From positions 1-23,577 of IMG/VR virus record IMGVR_UViG_3300010396_000102: a stretch of DNA of 23,577 bases; one strand, written 5' to 3'. Position 1 is the first letter of the stretch, and each line of letters begins with the position of its first letter. Made by a program: the position numbers and the translations under genes. Below, one piece after another: positions 14,063 through 19,061 of this stretch. The notes beneath the pieces are model-generated. The model was not told where the DNA came from and ran no database searches. It worked only from the letters and a program-made list of their open reading frames with translations. Source of the DNA: a virus.

Positions 14063-14617
14063 ATGGACGCCATAACTGCCCGACACCTCAACCTTCAAGC
14101 CCTGGTTGCAAGGCTCAAGCCCCAACTTGGAACGCAGAAGGCGATTGCCATCCACTTGGATATGGCCCCCTCATACCTGAATCAACTTCTTGGCGGCAAG
14201 AAGCTGGGTGATGAGGTCGCCCGCAAGATCGAGCGTGCAGCGTCACTTCCACACGGCTGGCTTGATCAACCAAGAAGCGATGAAGCCGGCGACACTGCTC
14301 GCCCCAAAGGTTCTCAGGATCTGCGAATCCAACCTGACATCATCGCCTCCGCGATCAGGCTAGTCCGGCTGACCTTCGCCAACCTCGGCATTGAAGACTT
14401 CAACAATGAAGATGACGGTACCCCGTTGGCTTACGCCTACGAGTACCTCTACCAACGAGGCGAGGCGACGGTGACCCCCGACAATCTGATTGATTTCAGC
14501 AAGGCGCTGGCACAGAAGCTCAGGGAGAAAGATGGAGAAGCCGAAGAAGGAGCCCCCAGCCCCGGGGACACTCGAAGCGTTGGCCGCAGTGATCGCGCAA
14601 CGCGTCGCAAGGCGTGA
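14063..14617 (+). CDS. CI-like prophage repressor without cleavage domain
   Basis: A 184-residue protein with an N-terminal helix-turn-helix at about residues 8-62 (LQALVARLKPQLGTQKAIAIHLDMAPSYLNQLLGGKKLGDEVARKIERA) and a C-terminal region of about 110 residues with helical segments (ASAIRLVRLTFANLG, DNLIDFSKALAQKLR). No S24/LexA-type Ser-Lys protease motif is seen, so RecA-driven self-cleavage is not expected. ATG 14063 is preceded by the operator pair and lacks a Shine-Dalgarno site. Divergence from the cro-like gene and the operators identify it as the lysogenic repressor. The charged tail (last 30 residues) overlaps the next gene in another frame. A longer frame to 13940 would run through both operators and is rejected. 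Confidence 0.82.
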   Translation: MDAITARHLNLQALVARLKPQLGTQKAIAIHLDMAPSYLNQLLGGKKLGDEVARKIERAASLPHGWLDQPRSDEAGDTARPKGSQDLRIQPDIIASAIRLVRLTFANLGIEDFNNEDDGTPLAYAYEYLYQRGEATVTPDNLIDFSKALAQKLREKDGEAEEGAPSPGDTRSVGRSDRATRRKA

Positions 14618-14903
14618 CGTAGCGAAACCTAAGCTCAGGCTTGTACCTGCACCTAAGCCATCCGTCATCGACAGCGTAACCAGGGATAGCATTCTCCGGC
14701 GCATTCGCTGGCTGAGAGATCTCTACAACCTGGGTTGCCTGATCGACCAAGCTACCTTCAATGAGCCTGGCATCGATAGCCTTGATGACGAGGCGTTGAT
14801 GCAACTACATCGGCAAATGGAAGCTGCGAGGGAATGCTGCATGGAGGGTGTACCGCTGGATGAAGCGGGATTTATCAAAGATGTATCGATCCGCGACTGC
14901 TGA
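14532..14903 (+). CDS. Hypothetical protein co-transcribed with the repressor
   Basis: A 123-residue protein whose ATG (14532) has a good GGGAGAAAG site and whose first 86 bases overlap the 3' end of the cI-like gene in another frame. It starts with a Lys/Pro-rich stretch and then forms helices (LEALAAVIAQRVARRDV, SILRRIRWLRDLYNLGCLID, LDDEALMQLHRQMEAARECC). It has no membrane or signal segment and no family I recognise. Expression from the repressor promoter would make it a lysogen-expressed gene, as rexA/rexB are in lambda. A role in immunity, exclusion of other phages or repressor modulation is therefore plausible but not shown. A terminator hairpin follows. Confidence 0.65.
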   Translation: MEKPKKEPPAPGTLEALAAVIAQRVARRDVAKPKLRLVPAPKPSVIDSVTRDSILRRIRWLRDLYNLGCLIDQATFNEPGIDSLDDEALMQLHRQMEAARECCMEGVPLDEAGFIKDVSIRDC

Positions 14904-14916
14904 CGACACAGTTCGC

Positions 14917-14941
14917 AGGTGGGCGCCAAACGCGCCCACTT
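14917..14941. terminator. Bidirectional terminator between convergent genes
   Basis: GTGGGCGC (14919-14926) and GCGCCCAC (14932-14939) form a perfect eight-base stem with loop CAAAC, extendable by a G-T and an A-T pair. It sits between the end of the cI operon (14903) and the stop of the oppositely oriented DUF4124 gene (14941). The T-tract is short on both sides, but the location is ideal. Confidence 0.65.
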
Positions 14942-15483
14942 CAGTTCGCCGGACTGGTTGCCGAGTGTTTTTCTCGCACTGCCCGTTCCCGCTCGCCCCG
15001 CTCAGTTGCGCATCGCTGGCGGGCCGCAGCCATCTGACTGTCCGCCGCAATTCGTTCAGCGCTTTGAGCTTGCTGCAGGCTCGCGATCTGCGAACGCAAT
15101 CCGGAAGCGTAGGTCGCACCCGCAAGATTGTTCTTCGCCGTCGCAAGCTGTCTGTTCAAGTTGGCGATCTGGCTTGAGACCTCTTGGTTCCGCGCATCGA
15201 CAGGCCCGTAGATGCGCCGCTGCTCGCCTGAAACACAGTTCCGCTCGGCAATGCCAGCATCGGCAAGCTCCGTCGTTTGATACACCGCCGCGCGGTTCGC
15301 GGCCTCACCAGCGCTCTCCGCCGATGCTCGATTGGAACGCAGCTTCATCGGCTCAGCCTTCGGAGAGCACGGCTCTTGGGAATAGACGGTCTCCCCTGCC
15401 CCTCCTTTGCACTTGTAGACCTGGCCTGCAGCCGACTGCGAGGCCACGACGGCCACAGCAGCAAAAAGCACCCTACTCAGCAT
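14941..15483 (-). CDS. Secreted DUF4124-domain protein in the immunity region
   Basis: A 180-residue protein with a signal peptide (MLSRVLFAAVAVVASQSAAG, cut near residue 20) and directly after it the DUF4124 motif QVYKCKGGAGETVYSQEPC, common in xanthomonad envelope proteins. The remainder is a long Ala/Gln/Arg helix (about 85-170, SSQIANLNRQLATAKNNL...) probably forming a coiled coil in the periplasm. ATG 15483 has an AGGGAGG site. It is the only minus-strand gene between the cI operon and the rightward operon, sits next to operators 3 and 4, and has its own terminator, so it could be expressed in lysogens. A lysogenic-conversion or superinfection-exclusion role is inference. It may have been picked up from a host gene. 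Confidence 0.75.
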   Translation of the reverse strand: MLSRVLFAAVAVVASQSAAGQVYKCKGGAGETVYSQEPCSPKAEPMKLRSNRASAESAGEAANRAAVYQTTELADAGIAERNCVSGEQRRIYGPVDARNQEVSSQIANLNRQLATAKNNLAGATYASGLRSQIASLQQAQSAERIAADSQMAAARQRCATERGERERAVREKHSATSPAN

Positions 15484-15558
15484 TGCCGCCTCCCTGGCTC
15501 ATTGCTCGCAAGCAAATTAGCCGTAGTTCCCCCCGCTTTTCCAGACCCTCCTGACAAA

Positions 15559-15575
15559 TTTAGCCACCAGCTATT
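15559..15575. promoter_or_regulatory. Operator 3 (TTTAGC-N5-GCTATT)
   Basis: TTTAGC CACCA GCTATT shares the full left half-site and GCTA of the right half-site with operators 1 and 2. It lies about 1.5 kb from the cI/cro pair in front of the rightward early operon, like OL in lambda. Confidence 0.6.
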
Positions 15576-15585
15576 GCATTGAGAA

Positions 15586-15602
15586 TTTAGCTGTGGGATA
15601 AA
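15586..15602. promoter_or_regulatory. Operator 4 (TTTAGC-N5-GATAAA)
   Basis: TTTAGC TGTGG GATAAA has one mismatch in the right half-site against the perfect operator 1. It starts 27 bases after operator 3, a spacing suited to side-by-side binding, and covers the -10 candidate of the rightward promoter. Confidence 0.58.
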
Positions 15603-15609
15603 TCGCCCT

Positions 15610-15646
15610 GCCGGCTCCGCAGCCGGCGGGCGACCGGCGAGTCGCC
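15610..15646 (+). promoter_or_regulatory. Two tandem hairpins in the rightward leader RNA
   Basis: GCCGGCT-CCGC-AGCCGGC (15610-15627) and GGCGAC-CGGCGA-GTCGCC (15629-15646) are perfect stems separated by one base, directly after the presumed transcription start. This matches the architecture of HK022 put sites, which make RNA polymerase resistant to terminators. An attenuator is the alternative. The antitermination reading is inference. Confidence 0.4.
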
Positions 15647-15714
15647 GCTGCCCGGCAACTCCCTTTGCCCCGGCACATGACCCGCCGGCGCCCTCCTTCT
15701 GACAGGAGCGCGCC

Positions 15715-15939
15715 ATGTCTCACCGCTACGCCGACCAAAGTCCCTGCGGGCTGCCGCCTCTGGCCGTGAAGGCCATGCTCGCGCTGGCAGCACGCGATCA
15801 CAGGACCGCCAGCACCCTCTGGGTTCGCAGCAAGGGCGAACACAGCCGCAACCAGCTCCGCCGCTCGCGGCGCATGGGTGTTGCCAGCCTCCGCCTGGAA
15901 GCCTGCTCACGCGATATGTCGGCGGAGGTGCGGGCATGA
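15715..15939 (+). CDS. Hypothetical basic protein, first gene of rightward early operon
   Basis: A 74-residue protein; ATG 15715 is preceded by AGGAGCGCGCC, a good ribosome-binding site. The sequence is helix-forming and basic (PPLAVKAMLALAARDHRTASTLW, RSRRMGVASLRLEACSRD) with no membrane segment. Its stop overlaps the next start as ATGA. As the first gene behind the operator-controlled promoter it is expected to be made very early after infection or induction, the place where lambda carries N. It lacks an obvious Arg-rich N motif, though the central RSKGEHSRNQLRRSRR patch could bind RNA. No family recognised. Confidence 0.65.
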   Translation: MSHRYADQSPCGLPPLAVKAMLALAARDHRTASTLWVRSKGEHSRNQLRRSRRMGVASLRLEACSRDMSAEVRA

Positions 15940-16184
15940 GCGCACTCCTCACCAAGACCCACCACCTCTGGTGCTTCAACTGCGACGAGAACAGCCCGGG
16001 AGCTGCGAGCAGCGACGACTGCGAGGATTCGGCGGGACGCGAAGGTTGGGTGCTTGGAATCGATATAGACGGCGGCGGCGGAGCGCAGTACGCCTGCGCT
16101 GATTGCGCGGAACTTCTGGATGAAGCCCATCCGGTCAGAAGCCTGCGGGCGATGCGGCAAGAAATCAGCGGCGGTGCGGCATGA
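15936..16184 (+). CDS. Small zinc-ribbon-like protein
   Basis: An 82-residue protein starting by ATGA overlap at 15936. Two CxxC pairs (Cys13/Cys16 in WCFNC and Cys54/Cys57 in CADC) are separated by a beta-like stretch, the layout of a zinc ribbon. An acidic linker lies between (SSDDCEDSAGREG) and a glycine run (DGGGGAQ) precedes the second knuckle. Such small early phage proteins often bind nucleic acid or host proteins, but no specific function is visible. Its stop overlaps the start of a small membrane protein gene. Confidence 0.65.
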   Translation: MSALLTKTHHLWCFNCDENSPGAASSDDCEDSAGREGWVLGIDIDGGGGAQYACADCAELLDEAHPVRSLRAMRQEISGGAA

Positions 16185-16330
16185 GCCGGCGCCTCCGCCT
16201 CGCTTGGGCAGCCGTCGCGCTGGTCGCCGCAGTTGTCGTGCCGCTGCGCGTCGCAGAGATCCACCAGGCACACAGCGACCGCGAGGCACCAAAGCCGCGC
16301 TGGGCAGCCAGCAGCGCGGTGAGGGGCTGA
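16181..16330 (+). CDS. 49-residue single-TM small membrane protein
   Basis: A short gene starting by ATGA overlap at 16181. The product has a basic N-terminus (MSRRLRLAW), one membrane segment of about 15-17 residues (AAVALVAAVVVPL) and a soluble tail of about 25 residues (EIHQAHSDREAPKPRWAAS). The topology is N-in, C-out. Small one-TM proteins in early phage operons include superinfection-exclusion and host-takeover factors; here the role is unknown. The coupling on its left side and the two-base gap to the next ATG on its right support a real gene despite its size. Confidence 0.6.
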   Translation: MSRRLRLAWAAVALVAAVVVPLRVAEIHQAHSDREAPKPRWAASSAVRG

Positions 16331-16332
16331 CC

Positions 16333-16653
16333 ATGCGCCAAACCTCTCGCCCGCTTCCGCCTTCGGTGCCGCTCTGCGGCCATGGCCATCATCCGCAAAT
16401 CGTGACGACCGAGGGCGCGCCCACCGGGCACCGCCTCGGCACGCCCTGCCCGCCATTACTGCACATCGAGTGCCACCGCTGCGGCATCGCCACGCGGCCA
16501 GTGCCGCTGGAAAAGGCTGCGCTCGCCGAACTGCGCTGGACCGAACCCAGCCTCTTGCATCTCCGCATCCCGATCTCCCACCTCGCACGCCATCGCGGCG
16601 AAGTCTTGGCCGAACTCGCGGCCGAAACCCCTTCCACGCTCATCGCAGCCTGA
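16333..16653 (+). CDS. Cys/His-rich hypothetical protein
   Basis: A 106-residue protein; ATG 16333 follows the previous stop by two bases (TGACCATG). Cys15 and nearby His17, His19 and His20 (CGHGHHP), Cys39, and the pair Cys47/Cys50 (ECHRC) could form one or two zinc sites in the first half. The second half is helical with His/Arg-rich pieces (HLRIPISHLARHRGEVLAELAAE). No family recognised. Frames extending upstream are shadows of the preceding genes. It is followed by a 14-base gap with a good ribosome-binding site for the next gene. Confidence 0.6.
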   Translation: MRQTSRPLPPSVPLCGHGHHPQIVTTEGAPTGHRLGTPCPPLLHIECHRCGIATRPVPLEKAALAELRWTEPSLLHLRIPISHLARHRGEVLAELAAETPSTLIAA

Positions 16654-16667
16654 CCAGGAGAAAGCCC

Positions 16668-16940
16668 ATGCAAGCCCCTCTCAAGCCAAAGGAAAAGGCT
16701 GCCCTGATCGCAGCTTACGGCGCACCGAACTTCACCCTTCGACGCACGGCGTTCGGCTTCGCGCCGACCAATCACCCCGAGAAGGTATTCACGCGCCGGC
16801 TCATCAACTGGCTGCATGAGCGCGTCCTCGTTCGCTTCGATGATCGCGACCTCCCGCGCGCCGTGACCCTGACCGAGCGCGGCTTGGCTGAGGCACGGGC
16901 ATTGGTCGATACGGCACGCAACCAGGCGCTGAGCGCATGA
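16668..16940 (+). CDS. Small winged-helix-like hypothetical protein
   Basis: A 90-residue protein with AGGAGAAAGCCC in front of ATG 16668. The C-terminal part, VRFDDRDLPRAVTLTERGLAEAR, has the beta-wing plus 'LTxxGxxxA' helix seen at the end of many winged-helix domains, and HERVLVRF would be a wing strand. A DNA-binding role is therefore possible but unproven, because the recognition helix is not clear. It starts with a Lys-rich segment (KPKEKAALIAAYG). Stop overlaps the next start as ATGA. Confidence 0.65.
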   Translation: MQAPLKPKEKAALIAAYGAPNFTLRRTAFGFAPTNHPEKVFTRRLINWLHERVLVRFDDRDLPRAVTLTERGLAEARALVDTARNQALSA

Positions 16941-17263
16941 GCGCGCCAAGTGCCCTGCCCGTAGAGCAGCAATTTGCCACCGGCCACCAGGGCGAGTCGC
17001 TGGTGCTGATGGTCTGCCAAGACTGGCTGTGGGCGGGTCTCTACACCGCCGCACCGCGCGAAACGCTGCTGCAGGTCGCGGCCAGCGCCAGCCGGAGCGT
17101 GGGGGTATCGCACCACGCGCTCACCCTCGGCGGCATCACGTTCCCACTCAACCGACTGGCCGCACAGGCTGCGCACCGCTGGCTTGATCGCCAGGGCGTG
17201 CGCATTCGGTCAATCCCCTCCATCAACCGCGCTACGCGCCGCACGCGAGGAATCCGCGCATGA
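16937..17263 (+). CDS. Hypothetical protein, early operon
   Basis: A 108-residue protein starting by ATGA overlap at 16937. Its first half is uncharged to acidic (VEQQFATGHQGESLVLMVCQDWLWAGLYTA), with a central RETLLQVAASASRSVGVSHHALTLGGITFP and a basic C-terminus (NRATRRTRGIRA). The charge asymmetry and single copy in the operon suggest a small soluble binding protein. No motif is recognised, and no membrane or signal segment is seen. Stop overlaps the next start as ATGA. Confidence 0.6.
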   Translation: MSAPSALPVEQQFATGHQGESLVLMVCQDWLWAGLYTAAPRETLLQVAASASRSVGVSHHALTLGGITFPLNRLAAQAAHRWLDRQGVRIRSIPSINRATRRTRGIRA

Positions 17264-17499
17264 GTCGTTCTGTTGTCATCTATGGGCCGCAACTGTGCGG
17301 CAAACACGCAAACGCGCAGGAGCTGCGCGAACACCTCGGCCTCCGAGCGGTAATAGAGGACTGGGACGGCCACAGCAGCTATCCGCTGGAAGACACCTTG
17401 GTACTGACCGAAAACCCGGACGCCATAGCCGACAGTTCGTCCAAGGTGATGCACCACGGCTGGGCTATGCGCGAGCTGCTCGCAGGAGCGCGCGCATGA
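17260..17499 (+). CDS. Small protein with degenerate P-loop (GPQLCGKH)
   Basis: A 79-residue protein starting by ATGA overlap at 17260. Residues 4-16 (SVVIYGPQLCGKH) form a beta strand leading into a Walker A-type loop in which the usual Ser/Thr after Lys15 is His16. A helix (ANAQELREHLGL) and a strand with acidic residues (AVIEDWDG) follow, as at the start of a nucleotide kinase. At 79 residues it is too short for a full P-loop NTPase fold, so it may be a cut-down mononucleotide-binding protein or a regulator. The stop overlaps the next start as ATGA. Function unknown. Confidence 0.65.
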   Translation: MSRSVVIYGPQLCGKHANAQELREHLGLRAVIEDWDGHSSYPLEDTLVLTENPDAIADSSSKVMHHGWAMRELLAGARA

Positions 17500-17978
17500 G
17501 CGCCCGCCCTCAGCAGATAGGCCGCGCCGCCGCAGTGCGCAACGTCCTGGGCAGATTCCCCCAGGGAGCAACGGTTGAACAGATCAAGGCCGCTGGTCAC
17601 ATCAACGCGTCCAATCAAGCCATCAGCTACACGCTGTCCGGCCTGGCGCGAAGCGGCCAGGCGATGTGTCACCGCTCCGGCGTGCGCGGCATCTGGCGCC
17701 TTGCAAGCCATGTGCAGCACGCGATCGCCCCGCTGCGCGCCCCACCCGCACGGGACCGTTCGGCAGTTGGGCAGCTCACCGGTGTCAGTGACGCAGCAAC
17801 CACAATCCGGCACCGGGAAGTCGACCGCCAGCAACTTGCCGAGGACGTGGACGCATTCCTCGCGGCGGGCGGCCAGATCGAAGTGCTGGGCCATACGCCG
17901 CTTCGGCCGGCGATGGGCCGGCACGCGGCCAACTACGGCGGCTATGCAGAAAGGATGTTGGCCCATGACCCCCACTAA
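17496..17978 (+). CDS. Winged-helix DNA-binding hypothetical protein
   Basis: A 160-residue protein starting by ATGA overlap at 17496. The N-terminal residues 8-70 (GRAAAVRNVLGRFPQGATVEQIKAAGH...NQAISYTLSGLARSGQAMCHRSGVRGIWRL) look like a winged helix, with 'LxRSGxAxxxRSGxxGxWRL' as recognition helix and wing. The C-terminus has FLAAGGQIEVLGHTPLRP followed by NYGGY, a motif I have the impression recurs in phage regulatory proteins but cannot name. It may regulate early genes. It overlaps the next gene by 14 bases. Confidence 0.62.
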   Translation: MSARPQQIGRAAAVRNVLGRFPQGATVEQIKAAGHINASNQAISYTLSGLARSGQAMCHRSGVRGIWRLASHVQHAIAPLRAPPARDRSAVGQLTGVSDAATTIRHREVDRQQLAEDVDAFLAAGGQIEVLGHTPLRPAMGRHAANYGGYAERMLAHDPH

Positions 17979-18366
17979 GGCCCCGACAGCGGTGGACCCT
18001 GCAGTCGAACCAGGAAGGCCGGGGAGCATCTATTCCGATGGTCCGGTGTGGCACGCCTTTGGCAACAGTCGCGCCGCTTACCACATTCTTCCACGCCGCT
18101 CCCTGCAGTCCATGCCTGTTGAGTGGCAGGAGCGGTATGTCGCCCTGATTGCCGAAGCCCGCGCACTTCTGCCGCGCGAAGCATTTCCCGCTTACCAGGT
18201 GATCCGTCTCAACGACGGCATGTATGCCCGCGATCCCAATCGCCAGTACAGACGTTTGCCCCCCTTCTCGCTTTGTCCGGCTGGCGCTGCACCTGACGCC
18301 ACCACAGCGCCGCTCGCTGGCGCATTCGTGAACACCGACATCCAATTTGAACAGGCCCACCGATGA
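17965..18366 (+). CDS. Hypothetical protein, early operon
   Basis: A 133-residue protein starting at ATG 17965, 14 bases inside the previous gene, with AAGGATG upstream. The core is globular (YSDGPVWHAFGNSRAAYHILPR, VEWQERYVALIAEARALLP, YQVIRLNDGMYARDPNRQYR) and the C-terminus is low in charge (LCPAGAAPDATTAPLAGAF). No membrane segment. No family recognised. Stop overlaps the next start as ATGA. Confidence 0.6.
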   Translation: MTPTKAPTAVDPAVEPGRPGSIYSDGPVWHAFGNSRAAYHILPRRSLQSMPVEWQERYVALIAEARALLPREAFPAYQVIRLNDGMYARDPNRQYRRLPPFSLCPAGAAPDATTAPLAGAFVNTDIQFEQAHR

Positions 18367-19061
18367 CCGCGAATCTCACATCTCTCCCGGCCAACTGTCC
18401 GGTTCTGCGCGACGCATTCGACACGATCAATGCCATTGCCGTCGAGGCTGTGTGGCTGCCGAACCAGGCAAAGGCAATCACTATCGCCCAGGCGCAGACC
18501 GCGCTTCGTGACCTGCATCATCGCCTGCCCCGCCAGCAGGATCTGCGTGTATTCGAAACCGCTGTGACCGCCTATTGCGCAACCTTGCGCAGCAGCATGC
18601 AGGACGGCGACACGCCGCTCTGCGATGCCACCCGCACCCGGCTGGCGCAGGCGAGCGAACTGCTGGAGCTGGTCAGGAATCAGACCCGCACCGTGGTAGA
18701 CCCGGCTGACCCCTGGCGCGGTCTCTACCACCCCAGTCGCCTCCCAGCGCGCAACGCCGACGGCGAGATTCACTGTCACCCTGACGTGCCAACGTGGAGC
18801 GATGGTCGCGAGGCTTCGCTGAGGCCTTTGTTTCTCGCGCAGGGCTTCGATCTGCAAGTGACGTTCGGCGACTTCACCGAAGAAGCGGTGGAGGCCGGCG
18901 ACCATCGCTACTGGGACGAGATGCGCGCGTGGCAGCCCGTGGGCCCCGGTGCAGATTGGCGCTTGGTGTGGCTGGGTGATACTGAAGACGGCCCCGCTGC
19001 GTGGTTCGTGCGACCGCTGGGCGCCGAGGCGATTGTCGCCTGGGAGGCAGCACATGGCTGA
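18363..19061 (+). CDS. Hypothetical protein upstream of the methyltransferase
   Basis: A 232-residue protein starting by ATGA overlap at 18363 and overlapping the methyltransferase start by eight bases. The first half is helical (NTINAIAVEAVWLPNQAKAI-like and TIAQAQTALRDLHHRLPRQQ). The second half is beta-rich with many aromatic residues (DPADPWRGLYHPSRLP, YWDEMRAWQPVGPGADWRLVWLGD, AAWFVRPLGAEAIVAWEAA). The tight coupling to the methyltransferase gene suggests a shared function, possibly a modulator or protein that recognises DNA, but nothing in the sequence proves it. It is not a recognisable restriction endonuclease. Confidence 0.65.
   Translation: MTANLTSLPANCPVLRDAFDTINAIAVEAVWLPNQAKAITIAQAQTALRDLHHRLPRQQDLRVFETAVTAYCATLRSSMQDGDTPLCDATRTRLAQASELLELVRNQTRTVVDPADPWRGLYHPSRLPARNADGEIHCHPDVPTWSDGREASLRPLFLAQGFDLQVTFGDFTEEAVEAGDHRYWDEMRAWQPVGPGADWRLVWLGDTEDGPAAWFVRPLGAEAIVAWEAAHG

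Larger units (their letters stand above)
15551..15602 (+). promoter_or_regulatory. Rightward early promoter region (PL-like)
   Basis: Two overlapping sigma-70 candidates exist: CTGACA (15551-15556) with TTGCAT (15574-15579), and TTGCAT (15574-15579) with GATAAA (15597-15602), both with 17-base spacers. Operators 3 and 4 cover the respective spacer and -10. The downstream operon starts at 15715. Neither hexamer pair is strong by consensus; the operator positions are the main support. Confidence 0.5.

Noticed and set aside
15505-15530. A possible fifth operator around AATTAGCCGTAG
   Set aside because: Only part of one half-site (TTAGC) is present, with no matching right half.
15587-16588. A 333-codon minus-strand open frame
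   Set aside because: It opposes four coupled plus-strand genes with ribosome-binding sites and runs through the promoter and hairpin region.
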